64,000 nt of DNA from Lachnospiraceae bacterium (GTDB lineage: Bacteria > Bacillota > Clostridia > Lachnospirales > Lachnospiraceae). The notes below the pieces were generated by a model. The model was given only the letters and a program-made list of their open reading frames with translations. It ran no database searches and was not told the DNA's origin. Shown here one piece after another: positions 35,253 through 44,312 of the stretch; position 1 is the first letter of the stretch, and every line of letters begins with the position of its first letter. The position numbers and the translations under genes are program-made. The stretch covers positions 1-64,000 of the forward strand of contig JAFZLD010000009.1 of the NCBI GenBank assembly GCA_017553505.1, read 5' to 3'.

Positions 35253-36961
35253 GACCACCCCTCCCTTCCGTGAATCAAGGCAGAAACGGTCACATCTCCG
35301 TCCCCCTTCTCAACATTAACAACAACCGCCGACGGGAAGGATGCCTCATCTATGGTAAAGTCCTGCTCCATAAGCTCATTCTCAACGCTCACCGTAAGTG
35401 AATAATCTCCGCCGTAATTGGTAAGTATCGCATTCACAAGCGTCGCACCGGTAAGTGTAGCCTCGAGCACCGTTTCCAGTGTCTCGTATATTAAAAGTGC
35501 CGCGGTGTTGGACATATCTTCCGCGCTGTTAAACAGGAAGCTTCCGTCGATTCCGCCTTCTTTGAGATTATCAAAGGTCTCTTTGAAACATAACTTAAGC
35601 TCCCCCGAATAATCGGAAAGTTCGGTCTCCATAAGGATAATAAGATTGCTCTTACGCTTTATAAATACGCCTATAACGTCAATAAGAAACAACTGTTTAA
35701 TGAAAGCCTCGCCCGAAAGAGTCGACGCCTCCTCGATTAAGCTTTCAAGAAGCGTTACCTTCTTCTCGACTCTGGAAAAAGTAAGGTCGTAGAGTCGGTT
35801 CTTCTCGGCCGCGTTCTTTTGCCGCTTCTCTATCTCGATGCTGGCGCGAAGGGAATCCGTAACGTCGCGGACGTAGCTCTGCGTCTCAAAAAGCCTTGTC
35901 ATAAGACGGTTAATCTCTTTGATGTCCCGCTCGGTTACCACAAATCCGCCGCGGATAGGCGCCATAACAAGCTCTGTGTCACGGTCAACCTTATAAAGCC
36001 TTGTCTTTCTTAACACCTCGAACTCGGACTTAATCACGGGCCTTGCTTCGTAAGAACGGTAATGGATATTGCCCTTAACATCCACAATCTGCGCCCTCAC
36101 GGTGGAATGATTGAAGCACCACTCATAATCCCTGTTGGTAGGGATAATGCCCATAAAAATGAGCGCCTCCCAGGTTCCTACCGTACCGAGACAGAAAGCA
36201 GTTGTGAAATCGAGGTAATCATTGACACTGAAAGGAAGCGGCAACAAATAAAGAATGCAATAAGTCAGCGTTAACGTTACGCACGAAAGCGGTAGCAACA
36301 GCTTCTTAAAATGATTCTTAACCTTCCCAAGTCCCGGCAAAAGAAGGACTGCCAAAAACGAGCCGAACACTATCCAGGCCGCAACTATAAAGTAGCCGAC
36401 CTCATGAGTATCTGCACCGGTAAAGGGATCGATACCGAAAACCTTATGGTGAAATTCGTTGGAAAGTACAAGTGCCGAAAGCAGGCAGGAAATAACGAAC
36501 ATTACAAGGCAGCGACGCTTGTGCTTAACCTTGTTTTCGTTACGCATATGATCTACGATTACAAATGCGTGATAGATACTGAAAATCTGCGGAATATAAT
36601 AAAGATACCAGAAATACCTTATAACTACAGGGATCTGAATTACGTCATATTTGATAATACGGATGTAAAGCCAGAGTACAAGCAGAATATCGATATATAA
36701 AAGATTGTCTCTTAAGACCTTGTCAACGACACGGATTCTGATAGAGATACCCCAGTACACAAGTGTACCGAGCATGATGGAAAAAGCAAGGACGCTCATA
36801 ATACCGTCCAAGAGCTTACCCGGCCAGCTTATCTTCTGAATCACCATGGATATTGTCACAAGTGAAACGATAATGAATGTAGTTTTTCCAACCCTTTTTC
36901 CACTCTTCATCATAAAAACTATTATAAACAAAAAGAGCGCAAAAGAAAAGCCGTTTATCAT
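35249..36961 (-). CDS. 7TM sensor protein without a kinase domain
   Basis: A 570-residue protein with seven or eight N-terminal helices (about 1-270, the histidine-kinase N-terminal 7TM layout), a PAS-like region (about 270-345) and a coiled/alpha-helical C-terminal half (about 345-540). I see no DHp His motif and no HATPase N or G boxes. It forms the first gene of a three-gene unit with a true kinase and a regulator, joined by 4-bp overlaps, so it probably feeds an extra signal to that kinase. The start is unclear: 36961 lies inside the preceding terminator hairpin and has no ribosome binding site; ATG 36913 is an alternative. Confidence 0.75.
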   Translation of the reverse strand: MINGFSFALFLFIIVFMMKSGKRVGKTTFIIVSLVTISMVIQKISWPGKLLDGIMSVLAFSIMLGTLVYWGISIRIRVVDKVLRDNLLYIDILLVLWLYIRIIKYDVIQIPVVIRYFWYLYYIPQIFSIYHAFVIVDHMRNENKVKHKRRCLVMFVISCLLSALVLSNEFHHKVFGIDPFTGADTHEVGYFIVAAWIVFGSFLAVLLLPGLGKVKNHFKKLLLPLSCVTLTLTYCILYLLPLPFSVNDYLDFTTAFCLGTVGTWEALIFMGIIPTNRDYEWCFNHSTVRAQIVDVKGNIHYRSYEARPVIKSEFEVLRKTRLYKVDRDTELVMAPIRGGFVVTERDIKEINRLMTRLFETQSYVRDVTDSLRASIEIEKRQKNAAEKNRLYDLTFSRVEKKVTLLESLIEEASTLSGEAFIKQLFLIDVIGVFIKRKSNLIILMETELSDYSGELKLCFKETFDNLKEGGIDGSFLFNSAEDMSNTAALLIYETLETVLEATLTGATLVNAILTNYGGDYSLTVSVENELMEQDFTIDEASFPSAVVVNVEKGDGDVTVSALIHGREGWS

Positions 36962-36976
36962 ACGACAAACGGCTTT
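36947..36976 (-). terminator. Terminator of the EAL gene overlapping the next start
   Basis: Stem AAAGCCGTTT/AAACGGCTTT (36947-36956/36967-36976) followed by TTCTTTT on the minus strand. The annotated ATG of the 7TM gene (36961) lies in the loop. Confidence 0.8.
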
Positions 36977-36982
36977 ACAATA

Positions 36983-39244
36983 TTATTTTTTGTATTGTCT
37001 GACAAACTCGGCAAATTCTTCTACCGAAACAGGTCGCGAATAATGATAACCCTGTGCCGCATCGCCGTCGATACCGAGCGCTTTCTTGACGCTTTCTCCG
37101 TTTTCGACGCCTTCCACGATAATCTTGGCATCAAGGTTGTGAATCATTCCGGCCATGGCATTGACGATAACTCCGCCCTTATGGTCCGTTTCGTCGTCAC
37201 GCATAAAGTCCATATCAAGTTTGACTATGTCAAAAGGAAGTTCCATCAAAGCGTTAAGTGAAGAATAACCGCTTCCGAAGTCATCTATTTCAACCACAAA
37301 GCCCTTCTCTCGTAACGTATCCATCATCTTAATCAGAGCTTCTTTGTTGCCTTCGCACGCGCTCTCGGTAATCTCTATATGAAGCATCTCGGGCTTGATT
37401 CCATACTTCTTAACTATGCCTTCGAACTCTTCGGCCACATTCATTGCCGTAACGTCCACTCTTGAAACGTTAACCGATATGGGACCGTCGTATATTCCTT
37501 CTTCGGACAGATTCTTAAGCGTTTCCGCCGTCTTCTCCCACACGAATTTGTCTATGCTTGAAATAAAACCGTTCTCCTCGAAAAGAGGAATGAACTCTGT
37601 AGGCGAAATCTTTCCCAGTGTCGGATGGTTCCATCTTACCAAAGCCTCGGCGCCGGATACGGTATTGGTCTTAAGATCTATCTGCGGCTGAAGTTCGATA
37701 TAGAACTCACCCTTCTCAATAGCCTCGTGCATCTCGGCAACAAGCGTCTGCGTACGGCGCTGCTCCTGTGCCATGGCATTTGAATACTCAAGAACCGAGT
37801 TGGAGACATTCTTTTTACACTCAGCCAAAGCAAGAAGCGCTATCTCGTAATAATACTCAACAGGCTTGGTCATGTCGGACATTACCACGAAACCGTGACA
37901 CATATTGACGTTAACCGACATTTCTTCCTCAATCGGAATCTGGATGTGGCTTAATTCATTGACAATCTTATCAAGGTAATCAAAAGGAAGAATACTGGTA
38001 AACTTACCTTCCGCGGTTCTTCCGTAGAGCATGGGCACGTTGTAAGAATAGTCTGTAAAGCGCCTTGCAATTTCTTTTAACACTCTGTCGCCCGCTCTGG
38101 TGCCATATAAGCCGTTAATGCCCTTGAAATCACGGATACCGCTTACCATTACCGCATAGCCGCCGGTGATTTCTTTGTCCTCGATAAATTTGTCGACATT
38201 CTCAAAGAAACCTGCGCGGTTGTAGCAACCGGTAAGGGAATCGATGGTTGCCGCCTTGTGCTCTCTCTCGAGACGCTTCATGTTCTCCGTAACATCGTAG
38301 AATATGAATGTGGAGCCTACATAGAAGCCTCTGTCGTCATGCTTGGGCTTGTATACCACTTCGTAGGTGCTTTCATTTATGACCTTTATGGTACGGTTTT
38401 CTTCATCTTCAAGTTCAAGATATGCAAGGAGCGTATCTTTATTCTGTCTTACCTTCTCCTCTACAAGGTTCTTGGCCTTGGCGTTGATCTTTAAAACGTT
38501 GCCCTTGTCGTCATAAATAATGGTGGCATCGGACATATTCTCGTCCACATACGACTGCAGGTTGCGCATGAGCCTTATCGGCTGGAAGTCAAAAGAAGCT
38601 ACATTCAAAAATACCGCCGCAACGCCCATAAACAGCTTTGACAAATCGATAACACTGTATTCGTCGTATATGAATAGCATGATAAAAACCATCGTAAGCA
38701 GGCACAACGCACCGACAATCTCGTATCTTACCCTGTAGTATCTCGAAGTCGTGAGAATACCGCGCACGAGAAGGAACATAATAATCCCTATCATCGAGCA
38801 TCCCACAAGCATATGCACCCAGAAGAAAGCCTTCGGATCCACAAGCGCTACGTTATTGAAGATTCCCTGTCTTATGTGATATGAAAATGCAAAATGATTA
38901 ATGGGATTGGTAAGAATTGCCGCAGAATCGATACTTACAAGCACTATATAGAAATGCTTCATAAAGCTGTGTCTTTTGCGCCTTGTAAGTTCCCACACAA
39001 AAGCAGTCATAAAGAACAGCATCCAGTCATAGGATGCGTGACACACACTCTCGGCAAAGTACATAACGAGTTTATTGGTGCTGTGGTAATTGGTGTGATA
39101 TGACACTATAGAAATCAGCATCATTATAAGAACTCTGCCCAGACGGTTTCCCAGCAGAGTTCTCTTTTTGAAACTTTTATAGATAAAACAGATGCACAAA
39201 ACGGCGGATATTCCGAGTCCGACGTCCAACAATATATGCTCCAT
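36983..39244 (-). CDS. 7TM-PAS-(degenerate GGDEF)-EAL c-di-GMP phosphodiesterase
   Basis: A 753-residue membrane protein: seven helices (about 1-230), PAS (about 240-340), GGDEF-like domain (about 345-500) and EAL domain (about 505-745). The GGDEF signature is replaced by RTAEGKF, so cyclase activity is unlikely. The EAL domain keeps EALVRW, IEITES, DDFGSGYSSL, KLDMDF, EGVENGE and QGYHYSRP, so it should hydrolyse c-di-GMP. ATG 39244 is used, six bases after GAGG; the longest frame has an upstream GTG at 39259. The degenerate GGDEF may bind GTP and regulate the EAL domain. Confidence 0.92.
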   Translation of the reverse strand: MEHILLDVGLGISAVLCICFIYKSFKKRTLLGNRLGRVLIMMLISIVSYHTNYHSTNKLVMYFAESVCHASYDWMLFFMTAFVWELTRRKRHSFMKHFYIVLVSIDSAAILTNPINHFAFSYHIRQGIFNNVALVDPKAFFWVHMLVGCSMIGIIMFLLVRGILTTSRYYRVRYEIVGALCLLTMVFIMLFIYDEYSVIDLSKLFMGVAAVFLNVASFDFQPIRLMRNLQSYVDENMSDATIIYDDKGNVLKINAKAKNLVEEKVRQNKDTLLAYLELEDEENRTIKVINESTYEVVYKPKHDDRGFYVGSTFIFYDVTENMKRLEREHKAATIDSLTGCYNRAGFFENVDKFIEDKEITGGYAVMVSGIRDFKGINGLYGTRAGDRVLKEIARRFTDYSYNVPMLYGRTAEGKFTSILPFDYLDKIVNELSHIQIPIEEEMSVNVNMCHGFVVMSDMTKPVEYYYEIALLALAECKKNVSNSVLEYSNAMAQEQRRTQTLVAEMHEAIEKGEFYIELQPQIDLKTNTVSGAEALVRWNHPTLGKISPTEFIPLFEENGFISSIDKFVWEKTAETLKNLSEEGIYDGPISVNVSRVDVTAMNVAEEFEGIVKKYGIKPEMLHIEITESACEGNKEALIKMMDTLREKGFVVEIDDFGSGYSSLNALMELPFDIVKLDMDFMRDDETDHKGGVIVNAMAGMIHNLDAKIIVEGVENGESVKKALGIDGDAAQGYHYSRPVSVEEFAEFVRQYKK

Positions 39245-39321
39245 ATATTTCCTCGTCACATTAGAATCTACAGGTATTATATGGAGTTTTCATTATCATA
39301 CGATTAACGAAAAGACTGAAT

Positions 39322-39657
39322 TTAATCCTTCTTTTCCTTAGGTTTTCTGCCAATTCCGGCCGTTTTGGATACGGGAAGTGAAAATGCAATGCCCTGTCCG
39401 TTGGTATCAAGACCTGCGCGCTGGTAAATCGCATGCAATACATTGTCCTTAATCTTAGCGGGCACAATCATCATCACTATATCCTTGTCCGGTTGGATGG
39501 TAATCTGGAATATCGCCTCGGCTTCTTTATTGGCCGTTCCTCTGGCGTGAAGAACCGTTCCGCCGCCTGCGCCTTCGCTTCTGGCGGCATCCATTACAAG
39601 ATCCGAGAAGCCTGCATTCACTATACAACATACCATTTCGTACTTAATATCGCTCAT
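39322..39657 (-). CDS. P-II-like signalling protein
   Basis: A 111-residue protein with the alpha/beta ferredoxin-like pattern of P-II proteins. The start EMVCCIVNAGFSDLVMDAARSEGAGGGTVLHARG corresponds to the N-terminus of GlnB through the base of the T-loop. The central stretch resembles TAN.EAEAIFQITIQPDKDIVMMIVP. The uridylylated Tyr of classical T-loops is not seen. It is the last gene after DUF1538 and a second P-II-like gene (31 bp away). P-II-like proteins encoded beside transporters usually gate them in response to nucleotides or metabolites. Confidence 0.78.
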   Translation of the reverse strand: MSDIKYEMVCCIVNAGFSDLVMDAARSEGAGGGTVLHARGTANKEAEAIFQITIQPDKDIVMMIVPAKIKDNVLHAIYQRAGLDTNGQGIAFSLPVSKTAGIGRKPKEKKD

Positions 39658-39688
39658 AGATTAATCTCCGTAAAATGCGCCCTTCGCG

Positions 39689-40186
39689 CTATTTGAAAGT
39701 CATCCTGTTGTCGCTTAAAAAGTTAAATACCGAAGCGCCTATAACGCTTGAAAACGGCACCGTGAAAGCAATTCCCTTGCCATCCTTAATCGAAACGAAC
39801 TTATCGTCAAGAGTCCTCAGTATCTTATTCTGACTGCTCTCCTTAATCACGCTGAAAACCGCCGCCTTAAGCGAATCCGTAAGTCCCAGCATATCCAGCA
39901 TCTTGGCATTGGCCGTACCTTCGCCCATTGCGACAAAAGAAAGATTCGCGCCCATATCCTGTATCAGATCTGCGTAATACTCCGCTTTCCTACGATTCAC
40001 TATGGTAACAAGGAGCATAAGCCTGTTGGTGGAAACGTTCTTATCCTTGGCCTTCGAGGCAGCTGTCGGTTTCTTATCCGTGGTAGCCTTAACCTTCGGC
40101 TTAGGTTCCGGCTTGGTCTTTACCTTAGGCTTCGCCTGCGGCTTGTCCTTCACTTTCCTGTTGTTAGTCTTCTCAGTATCCATCAT
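39689..40186 (-). CDS. P-II-like protein with Lys/Pro-rich N-terminal tail
   Basis: A 165-residue protein. Residues 1-52 are a low-complexity Lys-Pro-rich tail with repeated K-P-K/E-x-K units (KPKVKTKPEPKPKVK). Residues 54-165 form a P-II-like domain: LMLLVTIVNRRKAEYYADLIQDMG, then the loop VAMGEGTANAKMLDMLG. Tail and domain are in one frame. It lies 8 bp after the DUF1538 gene. The tail is very basic and could bind membrane, RNA or polyphosphate; I know no function for it. Confidence 0.75.
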   Translation of the reverse strand: MMDTEKTNNRKVKDKPQAKPKVKTKPEPKPKVKATTDKKPTAASKAKDKNVSTNRLMLLVTIVNRRKAEYYADLIQDMGANLSFVAMGEGTANAKMLDMLGLTDSLKAAVFSVIKESSQNKILRTLDDKFVSIKDGKGIAFTVPFSSVIGASVFNFLSDNRMTFK

Positions 40187-40194
40187 TAATCCCT

Positions 40195-41727
40195 TTAAAC
40201 GTTGTCAAAGTAAATTATCTGTTCATCGTCCGCATCAAGAATACGCTTCATGACAATTCTCTCACGCACCGCCCTCGCCGCAATAGCCTTGAAACCGAGC
40301 GCCTGGATAGTGATAAGAGGCGTCATCGCTACCATAGCTACAATTCCGAAGGCATATGACATAACGCTCTCCTCGCCCCTTAACGCGGCACACACGCCTA
40401 TGATAAGCGGAAGTATGAAGCCCGAAGTCAAAGGTCCGCTGGCAACACCGCCCGAATCGAAAGCAATCGCAGTATAAAGCCTTGGAACAAATATCGAAAG
40501 TGCCAGCGAAATAAAGTATCCGGGAATCAAATAATAAAGAATCGAAAAACCGAAAATCGCTCTGATGACCGAAAGTCCGATAGAGACTCCGACACCGATT
40601 GCAAGCGCAACCATCATCGAGCGCTTGGTAACCGTACCGCCGGTGACTTCCTCGACCTGCTTGTTAAGCACATGCACCGCAGGCTCCGCAAGAACCGTAA
40701 CCGCACCGATTACAAAAGAAAAACCTATTAAGAAGCTTTCATTTCCCTCCGCAAGCTCCTCGCCGATTTTGAAACCGATAGGCATAAAGCCGGCAGTTAC
40801 GGCACTTAAGAACACCACAAGACCGATGAACGTATACACGATACCCACGATAATGTGCATAATTCTGTCCTTGGGAAGCTTCAGCACAAAATGCTGCATA
40901 ATGACAAAGAAAAGAATGATAAGGCCCAAAGCTCTCACAACTTCAAGTCCCTTCTCGACAAGAAGTCCGAAGACTCCCGCATGAAGAGCAGCCTCCACGG
41001 AATAATCCGGAAGCACATAAGTAATATGACCCGTAGCACCGATGGCAAGAATCATAACGGAGGCAATGGGACCTACAGAACACAGTGCCACAAGACCGAA
41101 GGAATTCTCCTCCGCATCGTGACCGCCGATAGTCGACGCAATACCAAGACCGAGCGACATAATAAATGGCACCGTAATCGGTCCCGTCGTAACGCCACCC
41201 GAGTCAAAGCATAAAGGAATAAAGCCGCTCTTTCCGCCCTCAAGCATAAGTGCCGCAAGCGCAAAAAGAAGCATATAGAAAAGCATAAGTAACATCGAAA
41301 GGCTCTTGTTAAAGATAATCTTTAACACAGCCATAAGTAAGAACAATCCCACTCCCACGCCCACTGTAATAATGAGGCGCGTCTCATGGAATACGTCCTT
41401 AACCTGTGTTGCCAGCACCGAAAGGTCGGGCTCCGCCACCGTAATCAAAAGTCCCATAAGGAACGTCACCGACAAAAGAAGCTTAAGATTACGGGACTTA
41501 GTAAGACCCGTTCCCATATAGCTTCCCATAGGCGACATGGCAATATCGGCACCAAGATTAAACAGCGCGATGCCGAATATAAGCAGAACCGAGCATATCA
41601 AAAAGGTCACAAGCTCCCTGCCCGATAAATTCACAAGCGGTGTCAGGCATAACACGAGCACAATCACCACTACGGGCACTACCGATAACAGAGATTCTTT
41701 TAACTTTCCGAGAAGTGCTTTTAACAT
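40195..41727 (-). CDS. DUF1538 family membrane transporter
   Basis: A 510-residue protein with about fourteen helices in two homologous halves, each with the DUF1538 motif of the type FDSGGVTTGPITVPFIMSLGLG (first half about 173-195) and FDSGGVASGPLTSGFI (second half about 425-440). This inverted-repeat layout with paired GG-x-x-x-G re-entrant loops is typical of secondary transporters. Substrate is unknown. It is followed by two P-II-like genes and preceded by nadE at 13 bp. Confidence 0.88.
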   Translation of the reverse strand: MLKALLGKLKESLLSVVPVVVIVLVLCLTPLVNLSGRELVTFLICSVLLIFGIALFNLGADIAMSPMGSYMGTGLTKSRNLKLLLSVTFLMGLLITVAEPDLSVLATQVKDVFHETRLIITVGVGVGLFLLMAVLKIIFNKSLSMLLMLFYMLLFALAALMLEGGKSGFIPLCFDSGGVTTGPITVPFIMSLGLGIASTIGGHDAEENSFGLVALCSVGPIASVMILAIGATGHITYVLPDYSVEAALHAGVFGLLVEKGLEVVRALGLIILFFVIMQHFVLKLPKDRIMHIIVGIVYTFIGLVVFLSAVTAGFMPIGFKIGEELAEGNESFLIGFSFVIGAVTVLAEPAVHVLNKQVEEVTGGTVTKRSMMVALAIGVGVSIGLSVIRAIFGFSILYYLIPGYFISLALSIFVPRLYTAIAFDSGGVASGPLTSGFILPLIIGVCAALRGEESVMSYAFGIVAMVAMTPLITIQALGFKAIAARAVRERIVMKRILDADDEQIIYFDNV

Positions 41728-41740
41728 TCACTGTTCCCCT

Positions 41741-42490
41741 TTATTCAAAACAGTCGTCAGGCTTATACACAGGCATAAATGAAAGCTTAAAAAGATTACG
41801 TTTATGAAGGGTGTCGATTCGCTCCTTGGTGGCGGGGTCGTCGCACACGCCTTCTCTTATATATCTGTCCAATACTTCGTAAGTAAATCCGAGATTGTCT
41901 TCGTCTGTCTTACCACAGAGGCCGTCCGAAGGAGCCTTATCAACAAGCTCTGCGGGAAGCCCCAGGTATCTGCCCATCTCCTTAACCTCATGAACGGTAA
42001 AAGAAGAAAGCGGGCTGAAGTCACCTACCGAATCACCGTATCTTGTGGAATATCCCACCCAGTCTTCCGAAAGATTGCAGGTATTGGCCACACGACCGTT
42101 GTTGCACTGACTTACCGCATACACGGTAGACATACGGATACGAGGTGCCAGATTGATACGTGCCTGATCGGTATAGGTAAATTCCTGCGCCTTGAGTTCT
42201 TTTTCCAAGCCTTCCACAGCGCCGAGGATGTTAATCTCGTAAGACTTAATACCAAGATGGCTGATTAAAAGTTTGGACATATTAATGTCGGCCTGCTCGC
42301 CCTTAGGCATCATTACGCCGATTACACGATCCTTGCCAAGTGCCTTAACAAGAAGTGCTGCGGTCACGGATGAATCCTTGCCGCCCGAAATACCAAGCAC
42401 TGCATTGCATCCCTTGCCGGCTTCCTCGAACCAGTTCTGTATCCATTTGACGGCACCGTTTACCGCCTTTTCAACGTTAAACTTGTACAT
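41741..42490 (-). CDS. nadE: Ammonia-dependent NAD+ synthetase
   Basis: A 249-residue N-type ATP pyrophosphatase that amidates nicotinic acid adenine dinucleotide to NAD+. It has the P-loop GISGGKDSSVTAALL (about 33-47), the STRYGDSVGDFSPLSSFTVHEV segment (about 153-174) that binds deamido-NAD, and KAPSDGLCGKTDEDNLGF (about 186-203). No glutaminase domain, so free ammonia is used. GGGAGATG precedes the ATG. It lies between a serine hydrolase gene (12 bp) and DUF1538 (13 bp). The nitrogen theme fits with the P-II-like partners. Confidence 0.95.
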   Translation of the reverse strand: MYKFNVEKAVNGAVKWIQNWFEEAGKGCNAVLGISGGKDSSVTAALLVKALGKDRVIGVMMPKGEQADINMSKLLISHLGIKSYEINILGAVEGLEKELKAQEFTYTDQARINLAPRIRMSTVYAVSQCNNGRVANTCNLSEDWVGYSTRYGDSVGDFSPLSSFTVHEVKEMGRYLGLPAELVDKAPSDGLCGKTDEDNLGFTYEVLDRYIREGVCDDPATKERIDTLHKRNLFKLSFMPVYKPDDCFE

Positions 42491-42502
42491 AACCCATCTC
42501 CC

Positions 42503-43633
42503 CTATTCTGTAAAAATAATATCTCTGAGCTTAGGATGTACATCTGAGTACACAAGGCCCATGTTTCTTACATGCATGATAAAGACAAAAGAAGTCGCGG
42601 ACGCCGTATCCATCTGAACCGCGCTTCCCGCAGCTCCGTCCCATCCGAAGATTCCGGCGGGTGCCTTGCTGCCTACAGCCTCAGGATCCATGAATATCTG
42701 CATACCAACACCGTAACCGTAGCCTACGCGTCCCATGCTCTCTCTTATATCTTTAAGCGAAGCCTCTCCAAGAAGATTCTGCTTGATAATCTCAACAGTC
42801 TCGGGCTTCAAAATACGATTACCGTCAGCACCTATACCACCGCAAGCCAGTGCATCCGCAAGTCTCGCATAATCTTCGGTACAGCTGATAAGACCCGCTC
42901 CGCCGCTCTCATAAGCCTCGGAAATCTGGTAGCAGCAGCTCTGCTCCATAACGCGGATATCCTTGATATCGTAAAACATATTCTGCTGAGCAAGTCCTTC
43001 GACACCGTCGTTCATAGGACGAGCAAAGAATGTGTTCTTAATGCCAAGCGGCTCCCACACGTTCTTTGTCATATATTCGCTGAACTTAAGACCCGATGCC
43101 ACTTCCACAATTGCGGCAGCCACATCATGGCTTAAGCTGTATAAGAATCTTGTGCCGGGCTCAAATTTAAGAGGACTCTCGGCAAAAGAATCAACGATTT
43201 CTCTTGTAGTTGCCTTCATGCCTTTCTCGGCAAGCACACGCTTGATACCGGGACGCTCGAGGTCATAATCAAGGCCGGACTGCATGGATACAAGATGCTT
43301 AATCTTAAGTACATTGCTTGCATCCTTCACTCCGCTTTCGGTCTCAACCTTAAGGTTCTTGTAAGCGGGAAGATATTTGGATACTTCATCTTCCAAGCTA
43401 ATCTTGCCCTGCTCCACGAGCTGCATAACAGCTGTCATGGTCATAACCTTGGTCATTGAAAACATTAAGTACTTCTGGTCTGCTTTAACCGGCACTGTTC
43501 TCTCAGCGTCGGAAGTACCTGCCATATGTCTGTAAATTTCCTTGTGATTCTTGTAAACGATACAGTCTACAGAAGGGATTCCGTAGGTAGGAAGTAAAGA
43601 ATCAAGATACTGTGTAAGTTTATCTGCGTTCAT
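42503..43633 (-). CDS. Class C beta-lactamase-family serine hydrolase/esterase
   Basis: A 376-residue cytosolic-looking protein (no signal peptide) of the EstB/class C beta-lactamase fold: nucleophile motif SMTK (about 66) and the YSLSHD segment (about 155) for the Tyr-x-Ser/Asn element, ending with FGWDGAAGSAVQMD, which replaces the KTG triad. Relatives are esterases or penicillin-binding-like hydrolases. I start at ATG 43633 (GAAAGTG upstream) rather than 43651, which has no binding site. It is the first gene of a five-gene operon with nadE and DUF1538. Confidence 0.85.
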   Translation of the reverse strand: MNADKLTQYLDSLLPTYGIPSVDCIVYKNHKEIYRHMAGTSDAERTVPVKADQKYLMFSMTKVMTMTAVMQLVEQGKISLEDEVSKYLPAYKNLKVETESGVKDASNVLKIKHLVSMQSGLDYDLERPGIKRVLAEKGMKATTREIVDSFAESPLKFEPGTRFLYSLSHDVAAAIVEVASGLKFSEYMTKNVWEPLGIKNTFFARPMNDGVEGLAQQNMFYDIKDIRVMEQSCCYQISEAYESGGAGLISCTEDYARLADALACGGIGADGNRILKPETVEIIKQNLLGEASLKDIRESMGRVGYGYGVGMQIFMDPEAVGSKAPAGIFGWDGAAGSAVQMDTASATSFVFIMHVRNMGLVYSDVHPKLRDIIFTE

Positions 43634-43758
43634 TGTAACACTTTCATACATGTCCGATTAGATTTAGCATTTACCCCGCTACGGACACGTCCATTCTCTG
43701 CATTAAATATATCATAGTTTACCCGCATTAAAAACATGTTAAGGCGCATAATTATATA

Positions 43759-44301
43759 CTATTTTGACACTTCAAGTTTTTCTTTTAACTCTCTAAAAAT
43801 CGCTTCTTCATCAAAAGCCTTATCGATTTCAAGCACAGGGATATTATTTGCTCTGCCAAGCTCTTTAAACTCCTTGCTGCACATGATAAGTCGCTCTATA
43901 TCGACCTCGTCCTCAATACGGCACTCAATTACCGATGCCTTGTCGATTAAGTCCTTCTCGTGATTTCTGATATACGCTTCACTCATCACGATATACACTA
44001 TCCTAATATCCTTTAAGTATTCTTCTTCAAAAGCATCCCTGAAGTTCTCGGGAATATAACAGCCTTCCAGGATAAGACTTTGATTATTCTCTATGCATGT
44101 CTTAATGTACTCCGCCAGGTACGGCCACAGAAAATAACGCATCTCGTAGTCATCTTCCGGTGTGAGCTTTGTAAGTCCGCTTCTTATGAACATCATCTTC
44201 ATATGGTCAATAGAAAGATACGGAACCTTAATATCTTCCATCAGCTTCTGGGAAAAGAAAGTCTTGCCCACATGTGAACTTCCGCCAATCAAATAAATCA
44301 T
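43759..44301 (-). CDS. P-loop NTPase of the nucleoside/small-molecule kinase type
   Basis: A 180-residue P-loop kinase-like protein with Walker A GGSSHVGKTFFS (about 6-17), SIDHMKMMF after strand 2 and a LID-like region with REE/R-rich segments. AAGGAG precedes the ATG. It follows the fused spermidine-synthase gene by 11 bp. No substrate family is clearly recognised; zeta-toxin-like or 2-phosphoglycerate-kinase-like folds are possible. Confidence 0.7.
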   Translation of the reverse strand: MIYLIGGSSHVGKTFFSQKLMEDIKVPYLSIDHMKMMFIRSGLTKLTPEDDYEMRYFLWPYLAEYIKTCIENNQSLILEGCYIPENFRDAFEEEYLKDIRIVYIVMSEAYIRNHEKDLIDKASVIECRIEDEVDIERLIMCSKEFKELGRANNIPVLEIDKAFDEEAIFRELKEKLEVSK

Positions 44302-44312
44302 TTAATCACTCC

